64,000 bases of DNA from Pseudomonas palleroniana. Lineage in GTDB: Bacteria > Pseudomonadota > Gammaproteobacteria > Pseudomonadales > Pseudomonadaceae. Shown in pieces: positions 25,537-33,648 of this stretch; position 1 is the first letter of the stretch, and each line of letters begins with the position of its first letter. A program made the translations under genes and the position numbers. Location of the stretch: positions 20,139-84,138 of the forward strand of contig NZ_PYWX01000070.1 in the NCBI RefSeq assembly GCF_003031675.1. Reading direction: 5' to 3'. Under the pieces are notes generated by a model. That model saw only the letters and a program-made list of their open reading frames with translations, searched no databases and was not told the DNA's origin.

Positions 25537-26777
25537 TGGACGGCGCCCAGGCGGGCCGACTGCCGGTGACCGTGCTTTCCGGCTTCCTCGGCGCCGGCAA
25601 GACCACCCTGCTCAACCACATCCTGCGCAACCGCGAGGGCCTGAGAGTCGCGGTCATCGTCAATGACATGAGCGAGATCAACATCGATGCCGCAGAGGTG
25701 CAGCGCGATGTGTCGCTGCACCGTGGCCGCGATGAGTTGATCGAGATGAGCAATGGTTGTATCTGCTGCACGCTGCGCGCCGATCTGCTCGAACAGATCA
25801 GCGCGCTGGCGCGTCAACAGCGCTTCGATTACCTGCTGATCGAATCCACCGGGATCTCGGAGCCGATGCCGGTCGCGGAGACGTTCGCCTTTCTTGACGC
25901 CGAAGGCTTCAGCCTCAGCGAACTGGCGCGGCTCGATACCTTGGTGACGGTGGTCGACGGCAGCCGTTTTCAAGCATTGCTGGAGTCACCGGACAGCGTC
26001 GCCCGCGACGACGCACAGGCAGACGCGCCCAGGCGCCCGCTGGCGGACCTGCTGATTGAGCAGGTGGAGTACGCCAACGTGATCCTCGTCAACAAGCTGG
26101 ACCTGATCGACGAGCCGGCTTACCAGGCCGTGCGGGCAATCCTTGCGGGCCTCAACCCGACCGCGCGGATCCTGCCGATGACCCAGGGCAACGTCAGGTT
26201 GGCCAGCATCCTCGACACCCGTCTGTTCGATTTACCCAGCCTTGCCGCAGCGCCGGGCTGGATGCGCAAGCTGGAGCCTGACAGCGCAACGGCGTCCGAG
26301 TCGGACACCTACGGCGTGACCTCCTGGGTGTACCGCGAGCGCGCACCGTTTCACCCCCAGCGCTTGCTCGACTTTCTCAAGCGTCCCTGGAGCAACGGGC
26401 GCCTGTTGCGCAGCAAAGGTTACTTCTGGCTTGCCAGCCGACACCTGGAAACCGGCTTGCTGGTGCACAGCGGCAAGCAATTCCAGTGGGACTATGTGGG
26501 GCATTGGTGGAGCTTCATAGCGCCGTCGCAATGGCCAAAGGACGAATACCGCTTGCAAGGCATCATGGCCAAGTGGGACGGCGTGGTCGGCGACTGTCGG
26601 CAGGAGCTGGTCTTTATCGGCCAGGACCTCGATACCCAGGCGTTGCAGCGCGAACTCGACCATTGCCTGCTCAGCCCCGAGGAAATCGCCGCGGGCCCGG
26701 CGGCCTGGCCCGCCCTACCGGGGGCGACGACCTTTGACACCCGTGCCTTGTCGGCCAGCCCGACGGCTTCCATTTAA
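25536..26777 (+). CDS. nitrile hydratase activator, CobW/P47K GTPase family
   Basis: A 413-residue COG0523-type GTPase, the iron-centre maturation factor of Fe nitrile hydratase (P47K/nhpC type). It shows Walker A GFLGAGKTT (about 16-24), the metal-binding CICC at about residues 74-77, ESTGISEP, and NKLD for guanine recognition. The C-terminal half is the CobW C-terminal domain, including HWWSF. The ATG overlaps the nthB stop as TGATG; a GTG one codon earlier is an equal alternative. Confidence 0.93.
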   Translation: MDGAQAGRLPVTVLSGFLGAGKTTLLNHILRNREGLRVAVIVNDMSEINIDAAEVQRDVSLHRGRDELIEMSNGCICCTLRADLLEQISALARQQRFDYLLIESTGISEPMPVAETFAFLDAEGFSLSELARLDTLVTVVDGSRFQALLESPDSVARDDAQADAPRRPLADLLIEQVEYANVILVNKLDLIDEPAYQAVRAILAGLNPTARILPMTQGNVRLASILDTRLFDLPSLAAAPGWMRKLEPDSATASESDTYGVTSWVYRERAPFHPQRLLDFLKRPWSNGRLLRSKGYFWLASRHLETGLLVHSGKQFQWDYVGHWWSFIAPSQWPKDEYRLQGIMAKWDGVVGDCRQELVFIGQDLDTQALQRELDHCLLSPEEIAAGPAAWPALPGATTFDTRALSASPTASI

Positions 26778-26794
26778 CCGAGCTAGAGGTGTTT

Positions 26795-28087
26795 ATGCTT
26801 TTTTTCAGCCGCACCGCCCGCTGGGTCTTGGCGCCGCTCGCCGACAGGTTGGAGCAACCTGACCAGGCCAGCGCGCCCGTGTCGTCGAACAACCCATTAC
26901 TGCGCCGCCTGCTGACCGGCGTCGACCACCTGCTGCAGGAGCGGCAAACCCTGAAGGCCCAGGCACGTGCGCTGGCTGCGCAAGTCGCCCAATTGGAAGC
27001 ACACCTGGCCGATCGTAACCAACAGACGCGCCAACATGAGGCGTACTGGGACCTGGTCAGCCAAGGCGCGGATGAACTGTTCTGGGCCCTGGAACTGCAG
27101 GGCACCCCAGCCCCCGCGCCGACCTCTGCCATGCAGTGGGCGGGACCGACGTCGATCCAGGTTCAGGGGGTTGATCAACTGAGCCGATGGAGCGACCAGT
27201 TGCACCCGGCAGACCAGCCAGTGCATCTGGATGCGCTCACCCGGCATCTGGCCGATCGCAGTGGGCGCACGCCGTTTGCGTTGGACGTGCGCATGAAGCC
27301 TGCCGGCGACGGCGACTATCGCTGGTGCCGGGTCAGCGGAGTAGCGCGACGTGACGCACAAGGCATGGCGCTGGCCATCGGCGGCAGCGTGCGTGATATT
27401 CACGAGCAGCACCTGCATCACGAGGGCCTTGAGCTTGCGGCCACCCGCTTCGATATTGCCCGGGAGATGCTGCATGACGGGCTGTGGGATATCGAGGTGG
27501 TGGCCGGCGACCCGGCGAACCCGAAAAACACCATTTGGTGGTCGTCACAAATGCGCCGGCTGCTGGGCTGCAACACCGTCGAGGAGTTCCCCAACACCCT
27601 GGAAAGCTGGACCTCGCGCTTGCACCCCGAGGACAGCGCGCGGGCCATTGCAGCGTTTGTCGCCCATGTTGAAGACCGTAGCGGCAAGACCCCTTTCGAC
27701 GTGGACTATCGTCTCAAACACCAGAACGGCGCTTACCGCTGGTTCCGTGGCCGCGGGCAAACACGCCGTGCGCAGGACGGCTCCCCGCAGCGGGTGGTCG
27801 GCGCGATCACCGATATCCACGCCCGCCATGAAGAAAGCACGATGCGCGAGGCGCAGGCACAACAGCATCGGGTGATGCAGGACACCCTCAACAAGCTCAC
27901 GCAGATTGTCGCCACCATCCAGGGCATTGCCAGCCAGACCAACCTGCTGGCGTTGAACGCCGCCATTGAGGCGGCGCGCGCCGGCGATGCCGGGCGCGGG
28001 TTTGCGGTGGTCGCCGATGAAGTGCGCAAACTCGCCACCCGTACCAGCCAGGCAACCCAGCAAGCCGCCGAGATGATGCACAACTGA
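26795..28087 (+). CDS. soluble PAS-PAS-MCP protein (BdlA-like architecture)
   Basis: A 430-residue cytoplasmic protein without membrane helices. It has an N-terminal coiled region (about 45-80), two PAS_3-type domains (about 80-210 and 215-345, with WSDQLHPAD and WTSRLHPED as matching segments) and the methyl-accepting hairpin tip (IASQTNLLALNAAIEAARAG, then FAVVADEVRKLA) at about 370-425. The signalling part is very short. BdlA of P. aeruginosa has the same order. The ATG at 26795 has GAGG five bases upstream. In a nitrile operon it may link substrate metabolism or redox state to chemotaxis or dispersal. Confidence 0.88.
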   Translation: MLFFSRTARWVLAPLADRLEQPDQASAPVSSNNPLLRRLLTGVDHLLQERQTLKAQARALAAQVAQLEAHLADRNQQTRQHEAYWDLVSQGADELFWALELQGTPAPAPTSAMQWAGPTSIQVQGVDQLSRWSDQLHPADQPVHLDALTRHLADRSGRTPFALDVRMKPAGDGDYRWCRVSGVARRDAQGMALAIGGSVRDIHEQHLHHEGLELAATRFDIAREMLHDGLWDIEVVAGDPANPKNTIWWSSQMRRLLGCNTVEEFPNTLESWTSRLHPEDSARAIAAFVAHVEDRSGKTPFDVDYRLKHQNGAYRWFRGRGQTRRAQDGSPQRVVGAITDIHARHEESTMREAQAQQHRVMQDTLNKLTQIVATIQGIASQTNLLALNAAIEAARAGDAGRGFAVVADEVRKLATRTSQATQQAAEMMHN

Positions 28088-28098
28088 TCAGATGAACA

Positions 28099-28119
28099 GC
28101 CCACGCGGCAGGCGTGGGC
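28099..28119 (+). terminator. hairpin between the MCP and acyl-CoA synthetase genes
   Basis: GCCCACGC (28099-28106) and GCGTGGGC (28112-28119) with a 5-base loop. There is no U-tract, so it may slow rather than stop transcription or protect the upstream mRNA. Confidence 0.45.
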
Positions 28120-28155
28120 ACACAACCTATTCCAACAATAACAATCGGGTGCGTT

Positions 28156-29796
28156 ATGCGCGATTACACCTCAGCAGTGAACTCTTTCGACTTTCTACAA
28201 TTGGCCGCCCGGGATTTGCACGGCGAGCTGAATGCCTTGAATGCCTGTATCGAATGTTGCGACCGGCACGCCGAGGGCGATGCCGTCGCGTTGTATTGCG
28301 AAACGCGGGATGGCCGCGCCACGCGCCACACCTTCCGCGAACTGCAGGACCACGCGGCGCGCTTCGGCAATTTCCTGCGCGAGCAAGGCGTCCAACCGGG
28401 AGATCGTGTCTCGGGCCTGATGCCGCGCACGGTTGAATTGTTGATCGCCATTCTGGGGACCTGGCGTATCGGCGCGGTCTACCAGCCGCTCTTTACCGCC
28501 TTCGGTCCCAAGGCCATCGAGCAGCGGTTGGGTTGCTCGAAGGCACGCTGGATCGTGACCGATGCCCTCAACCGCCCCAAGCTGGATGATGTCAGCGACT
28601 GCCCGCCCATCATCGTGACCGACGGTGCCCCGGCGCATCCGAGCGATTACGACTTCTGGCGTACGCTGGATCAGTACTCGACGCAATGCACACCGCAATT
28701 GCTGGACGCCAGCGCACCGTTTTTGCTGATGTGCACCTCCGGAACCACGGGGCCGGCCAAACCGCTGGAGGTGCCCTTGAGCGCCATCCTGGCCTTCAAG
28801 GGCTACATGCGTGAAGCGATCGATCTGCGCGAAGACGACCGTTTCTGGAACCTGGCCGACCCGGGTTGGGCCTATGGCTTGTATTACGCGGTCACCGGCC
28901 CTTTGGCGTGCGGCCACGCCACGCTGTTCTATGACGGCGCTTTCTCGGTGGACACCACCTGCCGGATCATCAAAAAATACGCGATCAGCAACCTGGCCGG
29001 CTCGCCTACGGCCTATCGCTTGCTGATCGCGGCGGGCGCGGAGTTCGCCGACGCTGCGCGGGGTCAGCTGCGTGTGGTCAGCAGCGCCGGCGAGCCGCTC
29101 AACCCACAAGTCATCCGTTGGTTTGCCGAACAGGCCGGCGTGGTCATCCATGATCATTACGGCCAGACCGAAATCGGCATGGTGCTGTGCAATCACCATG
29201 GGTTGCAGCACCCTGTTCGTGAGGGCTCAGCCGGTTACGCGATGCCGGGCCATCGGATTGTCGTGCTCGATCCTCAGCACCGGGAACTGCCGGCCGGCCA
29301 GCCTGGCGTGTTGGCGGTGGACCGCGAGCGCTCGCCCCTGTGCTGGTTCAATGGATACTTCGGCATGCCGACCCAGGCGTTTGTCGGGCGTTATTACTTG
29401 AGCGGCGATATCGTTGAGCTCAATGACGACGGCAGTATCAGCTTCGTCGGCCGCAACGACGACGTGATCACCACCTCGGGCTATCGCGTCGGGCCGTTTG
29501 ATGTGGAGAGTGCTCTCATCGAACACCCGGCCGTGGTTGAGGCTGCCGTCATCGGCAAACCCGACCCGCAACGTACTGAGCTGATCATGGCGTTTATCGT
29601 GTTGAACCGTGAGTACCTGCCCAGCGTCGAGTTGGCTGAGGTGCTGCGCCTGCATGTCCGACAGCGCCTGGCCGCGCATGCGTACCCTCGGGAAATCGAA
29701 TTCGTCGAGCAACTGCCCAAGACCCCCAGCGGCAAATTGCAGCGATTCATCCTGCGCAACCAGGAAATCGCCAAGCAGCAGGCACTCGCCACATGA
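28156..29796 (+). CDS. acsA: acyl-CoA synthetase of the nitrile cluster
   Basis: A 546-residue ANL-superfamily ligase that should activate the carboxylic acid released by the amidase as its CoA thioester. Motifs: CTSGTTGPAKPLE (P-loop, with the usual P-K spacing altered), YGQTEIG, the hinge GDIVELNDDGSISFVGRNDD, and the catalytic Lys in TPSGKLQRF near the C-terminus. An acyl-CoA synthetase gene at this place is known in the P. chlororaphis B23 cluster. The ribosome site is weak. It completes the aldoxime to acyl-CoA route. Confidence 0.92.
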   Translation: MRDYTSAVNSFDFLQLAARDLHGELNALNACIECCDRHAEGDAVALYCETRDGRATRHTFRELQDHAARFGNFLREQGVQPGDRVSGLMPRTVELLIAILGTWRIGAVYQPLFTAFGPKAIEQRLGCSKARWIVTDALNRPKLDDVSDCPPIIVTDGAPAHPSDYDFWRTLDQYSTQCTPQLLDASAPFLLMCTSGTTGPAKPLEVPLSAILAFKGYMREAIDLREDDRFWNLADPGWAYGLYYAVTGPLACGHATLFYDGAFSVDTTCRIIKKYAISNLAGSPTAYRLLIAAGAEFADAARGQLRVVSSAGEPLNPQVIRWFAEQAGVVIHDHYGQTEIGMVLCNHHGLQHPVREGSAGYAMPGHRIVVLDPQHRELPAGQPGVLAVDRERSPLCWFNGYFGMPTQAFVGRYYLSGDIVELNDDGSISFVGRNDDVITTSGYRVGPFDVESALIEHPAVVEAAVIGKPDPQRTELIMAFIVLNREYLPSVELAEVLRLHVRQRLAAHAYPREIEFVEQLPKTPSGKLQRFILRNQEIAKQQALAT

Positions 29797-29815
29797 CCCG
29801 GCGGTGGAGGCTGGC

Positions 29816-30382
29816 GTGCTGAGCCGCTCGGAGTTCCAGCGCCGGGCGCTGGAGGTGTTCAAGGAGCGCAGTTTCAGCCAGGTCAGCATGCGTGAACTGG
29901 CCGCGCACATCGGCATAAGTCCCGGCGCGATCTATCACCATGTGGAGAGCAAGGAAGCGCTGCTGTTCGAGTGGTTGATGGAGCTGTATCAGGCGTTGCT
30001 GGCGCACGTCGAGCTGGTCACCAAGCAACGACTGACGCCGGCGCAACGCCTGACGACACTCATCGAAGGCCATCTTCAATTGCATGAAACCATGGGCGCG
30101 CACTTCAAGCTGGCGGTCATGGACGCCAACTGCCTGAGCGCGCCGATGGAAGACTGCGTACGAGGGCTGAGAGCAGCCTATGAAGCCAAGATACTGGGCC
30201 TGGTCGCACAGCCAGGCCCTGAACCCTGCGGCGCCTTGCGCAACAGTGCACTCACCACCCTGTTGCCAATGCTCAACAGCCTGCCTACATGGTTGAGCCC
30301 GATGATCGAGGATTCCCAGCGCAGAATCATTACGAAGACCATCGCCGTTGCGGTAGTGCGCGCTATCAAGTCGCTGCCCTGA
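29816..30382 (+). CDS. TetR family regulator, last gene of the nitrile cluster
   Basis: A 188-residue protein with an N-terminal TetR helix-turn-helix (MRELAAHIGISPGAIYHHVESKEAL, about residues 22-46 with flanking helices) and a helical ligand domain. GTG at 29816 is the likely start, with GGAGG five bases upstream; another GTG is four codons earlier. It follows the acyl-CoA synthetase gene by 19 bases and is probably co-transcribed. It may sense an acyl-CoA made by that enzyme; this is inferred from context. Confidence 0.85.
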   Translation: MLSRSEFQRRALEVFKERSFSQVSMRELAAHIGISPGAIYHHVESKEALLFEWLMELYQALLAHVELVTKQRLTPAQRLTTLIEGHLQLHETMGAHFKLAVMDANCLSAPMEDCVRGLRAAYEAKILGLVAQPGPEPCGALRNSALTTLLPMLNSLPTWLSPMIEDSQRRIITKTIAVAVVRAIKSLP

Positions 30383-30520
30383 AGCTCGTTCTCGGTTGTA
30401 GTGAGCGGGCTTGCCCCGCGCCGGGTGGCAGAGCCGCCCCGACAAGGACGCCGTGGTGTTTCAGGAAGATCGCAGTGACTGGATTTGGGGCGGCTGCGCC
30501 ACCCAGCGCGGGGCAAGCCC

Positions 30521-30685
30521 TAATGCCAGTCAGTTAAGGATTAACGCGGTCACTGTGGGAGGGGGCTTGCTCCCGATGGACTGCTTAGCAGGCCCATTTT
30601 TGAGGCCGCTGCGCGGCCTATCGGGAGCAAGCCTCCTCCCACAATTTATTCATCGCCCGCTTTATCGCTTAACTGACCGGCATTA
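30521..30685. mobile_element. MITE-like element with inverted ends and a 10-bp flanking duplication
   Basis: A 165-bp segment. Its ends are inverted repeats: TAATGCCAGTCAGTTAAG at the left and CTTAACTGACCGGCATTA at the right, with weaker pairing about 12 bp further in. GGGCAAGCCC occurs directly on both sides (30511-30520 and 30686-30695), as a target duplication would. It encodes nothing. An inner REPIN lies at 30554-30643. Confidence 0.65.
30554..30643. repeat. inner REPIN (two inverted REP sequences)
   Basis: TGTGGGAGGGGGCTTGCTCC from 30554 and its near-exact inverse ending TCCTCCCACA at 30643, the common REP type of the P. fluorescens group. Confidence 0.85.
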
Positions 30686-30769
30686 GGGCAAGCCCGCTCA
30701 CTACAACAATGCCAGATTTCAGATGTTTCTTTATGATGTGGCCTTTCGCTCAACGCCTCAGGAATCACC

Positions 30770-31264
30770 ATGCCCGCCCTCACCTTCCGCAACGCCCTGC
30801 CTGCCGACGCCGCGCGTTGCTTTGAGATCGAATCCAGCGCCTACGAAGGTGACGAAGCCGCCACCCTGGAGAAGATCGCCACGCGCATCGCCCAGTACCC
30901 GCAAGGTTTTTTGATCCTGCAAGCCGATGGCGTCGTGGTGGGTTTCATCAACTCTGGCTGCGCCCATGAGGTGGTGATGTCGGACGAGGCGTTCAAGGAG
31001 CTGGTAGGCCATTCGCCGCAAGCGCCGAATGTGGTGATCATGTCGGTGGTGGTCGACCCGGCCCATCAGGGCAAAGGCTATTCCAGACTGCTGATGACCG
31101 AGTTCGTGCAGCGCATGCGGGCGCTGGGCAAGCAGACCATTCACCTGATGTGCAAAGAGCAACATGTGCCGCTGTACAGCCGCATGGGCTACCGCTATGT
31201 GCAGCCTTCCCCATCGGATCACGGCGGTATGGCGTGGCATGAGATGGTGATGATTTTTGACTGA
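30770..31264 (+). CDS. GNAT family N-acetyltransferase
   Basis: A 164-residue acetyltransferase. The CoA-binding motif is VVVDPAHQGKGYSRLLM (Q-x-x-G-x-G/S type), and C-terminal PLYSRMGYRYVQPS is typical of arylalkylamine-acetyltransferase-like members. AGGA lies seven bases before the ATG. It stands alone downstream of the repeat region; the next gene, another GNAT, is 63 bases away. Confidence 0.88.
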   Translation: MPALTFRNALPADAARCFEIESSAYEGDEAATLEKIATRIAQYPQGFLILQADGVVVGFINSGCAHEVVMSDEAFKELVGHSPQAPNVVIMSVVVDPAHQGKGYSRLLMTEFVQRMRALGKQTIHLMCKEQHVPLYSRMGYRYVQPSPSDHGGMAWHEMVMIFD

Positions 31265-31327
31265 GGTGTACTACGGGTTCAAGTAGGCAAGCAAAGGCAA
31301 CGCGCATAACACAACCGAGAAACCGCC

Positions 31328-31753
31328 ATGACCACGCCCCTAATTGAAATCGGTGACCAACCCAACCCCGCAGCCGAGGGCATCCTCGGTAGCGGCCTGG
31401 CCGCATTCAATGAAGGCATTACCGGCATGAACGATCGCCTGCCGCTGACGGTATTGCTCAAGTGTCCCGACACTCAGCAAATTCTCGGCGGCATCACCGG
31501 CAAGACCAGCCTGGGCATGGCCTTTCTTGACCTGTTCCACCTGCCCGAGTCGCTACGCGGTTCGGGCCTTGGCAGCCGATTGCTGCAAGCCTTTGAAGAC
31601 GAAGCCCGCCGCCGTGGTTGCGCGCATGCGGTGCTGTACACCCTCAGTTTCCAGGCACCGGGGTTTTATGAGAAACACGGCTGGCTGCGGTTTGGTGAGA
31701 TCCCGTGTGAGCCTGCGGGCAGCTGTCGGGTGTTTCTGTCTAAGCCGCTGTGA
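31328..31753 (+). CDS. GNAT family N-acetyltransferase
   Basis: A 141-residue acetyltransferase. LFHLPESLRGSGLGSRLLQAF holds the R-G-x-G-x-G CoA-binding segment, and FYEKHGW lies near the C-terminus. It is short for the family but complete. Its last 14 bases overlap the end of the convergent third GNAT gene, unusual for an independent pair. Confidence 0.88.
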   Translation: MTTPLIEIGDQPNPAAEGILGSGLAAFNEGITGMNDRLPLTVLLKCPDTQQILGGITGKTSLGMAFLDLFHLPESLRGSGLGSRLLQAFEDEARRRGCAHAVLYTLSFQAPGFYEKHGWLRFGEIPCEPAGSCRVFLSKPL

Positions 31754-32273
31754 CACCCAGGCGTTTGCCAAACAACCGATTGCCATGGGTCTCCCCCTGG
31801 AAGGTGTAGGTCGGCGCGCCCAGCGCCACATACCCACGCCGCGGGTAAAAACCCAGCGCACGCTCGTTGCCATCCCACACCGTCGCCCACAACAGTGAAG
31901 CGCCTGCTTGCGCGGCACACTGCTCTGCCGCTTGCAACAACCGATAACCGACGCCCTGGCCGGTGAAGCGCTCCTGAATGTACAGACGCTGCAACTCGGC
32001 AACGTCCGGCGCCTCGATCATCGGGTGGCGCGTGTCGAGTCTGATCTGGGCGAAGCCAACCAGGTGCCGGTCGGCTTCGGCGACAAGCAGCGCAATGCCG
32101 GGCTCGGCCATCAGCGCCGTGATTGCATCCGGGGCGAACGCTTGCAGTGCCTCATTGGCAATCGAGCTTCGGATACCTTGGGTCGCGTAGGTGTCGAGAA
32201 ACACCTGCATGCCCAGCACACCGATGCACAGGGCATCCTCGGTGGTGGCGGGACGAAGGGTAATGGCTGGCAT
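31740..32273 (-). CDS. GNAT family N-acetyltransferase
   Basis: A 177-residue acetyltransferase. ELQRLYIQERFTGQGVGYRLL contains the Q/R-x-x-G-x-G CoA motif, and ERALGFYPRRGYVALG is the usual C-terminal segment. AAGGA lies six bases before the ATG. Its 3' end overlaps the convergent GNAT gene by 14 bases. Confidence 0.88.
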   Translation of the reverse strand: MPAITLRPATTEDALCIGVLGMQVFLDTYATQGIRSSIANEALQAFAPDAITALMAEPGIALLVAEADRHLVGFAQIRLDTRHPMIEAPDVAELQRLYIQERFTGQGVGYRLLQAAEQCAAQAGASLLWATVWDGNERALGFYPRRGYVALGAPTYTFQGETHGNRLFGKRLGVTAA

Positions 32274-32309
32274 CGAGTGTCCTTATTCAAATGGATGAGG
32301 ATTAAAATC

Positions 32310-33518
32310 TTACCAACTGCCCGATGCCCCACCGCCGCCGCTGGAACCGCCGCCCCCGGACGAACTGCTGCTGGAGCTGGAACTGGAGCTGCTGGAACCC
32401 GAACCGCTTGAGCCGCTCGAACCGGAGCCCGAGCCGCCAGTGGTCTTGGCAAAAATGAACAAGGCCACGAACGACGCAATCGGAAACGCCATCAGCCACC
32501 CGTGACGCCCGGCGTCGGCGATCAGCCCTGCTGCCACATACACCGCCACCGCCGCGCACAGCCGTATGGCAAATCCGACACGGCTGGTGTTCCAGGCGCT
32601 TCTCATGACCATCCACAGCACCAGGTAGGCCCCCAGTACCGCCAGTGCGCCCAGCGGCAATGCGAGCCAATGGATAAAGTTGACGTCGAGATACCAGTGG
32701 TCCACCACCAGCAGGCCAATGATGTAGGCCAGCAACCCCACCACGCCGTAAAACACCGGGCGCGCCATCCATAACGCGCCGAACGTGGCGCCGCCGATCA
32801 GCATGGTCAGCGGCAGGATGAACAGGTTCGCCCACCACTCCCGGCCACCGGCCAAAAAGCTCAGCAGCAGGGTCAGCACCACCGCTGCCAGCAATGCCTT
32901 GCGCCAGCGCAGCTTGCCGGCAGCCATCAATACACCGCCAACCGCCCCCAGGATAAACGCGAGCGCTATCGCCAGCGCTTGGGGGTTCAAGCCGGGCCCT
33001 GCGACTTTGGGCAAGTCGCCGCCGTCCACCAGCACGGTCAGGTCATTGACCGCCTGTTGCACGCCGCCCGCATAGTCGCCCTGGCGAAACGCCGGGGTGA
33101 TATGTTCCTCGATGATGCGATGGGCCAGCAGGTCGGTCACCGTACCTTCCAGCCCGTAACCGACCTCGATGCGCACTTTGCGATCATCCTTGGCCACCAC
33201 CAGCAGGATGCCGTCGTTGACGTCCTTGCGCCCCAGCTTCCAGGCGCGGAACAGTTGGTTGGCGTAATCCTCGATGCTAGAGCCGCCGGTGGTGGGCACC
33301 AGCAGTACCGCCATTTGTGCGCCTTTGCGCTGTTCGAGGGCCGCCAGTTGTTGTTTCAGACCGGCGGTAGTGCCCGCGTCGAGGGTGTTGGTGAGGTCAA
33401 TCACCCGCTGGTCAAGAGCCACGCCGATGGGCGATGTGTCGGCCCGGGCCAGGCTGAGCAGGCCCACGAGCAGCAGTGCCACGAGGCTCACAACGGATTG
33501 CCGCAAAATCACCAGCAT
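32310..33518 (-). CDS. TPM domain membrane protein (YgcG family)
   Basis: A 402-residue protein. A signal peptide (about 1-26, ending LARA) precedes a TPM domain (about 35-180, with RVIDLTNTLDAGT and GYGLEGTVTD), then about six membrane helices, then a C-terminal tail of Ser and Gly rich in single-residue runs ending in ASGSW. Such tails are common in the family. TPM domains are extracytoplasmic; their role is poorly defined, sometimes linked to membrane protein assembly or photosystem repair in plants. It is monocistronic. Confidence 0.9.
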   Translation of the reverse strand: MLVILRQSVVSLVALLLVGLLSLARADTSPIGVALDQRVIDLTNTLDAGTTAGLKQQLAALEQRKGAQMAVLLVPTTGGSSIEDYANQLFRAWKLGRKDVNDGILLVVAKDDRKVRIEVGYGLEGTVTDLLAHRIIEEHITPAFRQGDYAGGVQQAVNDLTVLVDGGDLPKVAGPGLNPQALAIALAFILGAVGGVLMAAGKLRWRKALLAAVVLTLLLSFLAGGREWWANLFILPLTMLIGGATFGALWMARPVFYGVVGLLAYIIGLLVVDHWYLDVNFIHWLALPLGALAVLGAYLVLWMVMRSAWNTSRVGFAIRLCAAVAVYVAAGLIADAGRHGWLMAFPIASFVALFIFAKTTGGSGSGSSGSSGSGSSSSSSSSSSSSSGGGGSSGGGGASGSW

Positions 33519-33648
33519 GTTTTGTTACCTGAAGTTTCTTCCTGAAGCTGCCGACTCTACCTTATCGGCGCTATAAGGCGTGACCCAGAGGGCGCGACTC
33601 TCTAAACTCCTAGAGCTATAGCACTAGGCCATAATCGAGAACTCATCC

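Larger units (their letters stand above)
30398..30704. repeat. outer REPIN interrupted by a MITE-like insertion
   Basis: The left arm GTAGTGAGCGGGCTTGCCCC starts at 30398. The right arm begins GCGCGGGGCAAGCCC (30506-30520), is broken by the insertion, and resumes with a repeated GGGCAAGCCC and GCTCACTAC ending at 30704. Without the insertion the two arms are near-perfect inverted repeats. The sequence between them includes GCCGCCCC/GGGGCGGC. Confidence 0.7.
30383..30769. other. repeat-filled intergenic region
   Basis: About 390 bases, nearly all repeats: a REPIN (30398-30704) interrupted by a MITE-like element (30521-30685) that carries a second REPIN. The last 65 bases are the leader of the first GNAT gene. 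No gene is supported. Confidence 0.75.

Noticed and set aside
18244..30382. The aldoxime-nitrile pathway as an undescribed system
   Set aside because: The enzyme set is known from P. chlororaphis B23. Only the globin, chemoreceptor-like protein, channel and operator layout were kept as points of interest.
31328..32273. The overlapping convergent GNAT genes as a toxin-antitoxin pair
   Set aside because: They are convergent, not co-transcribed, both are plain GNAT proteins, and neither has an antitoxin-like DNA-binding domain.
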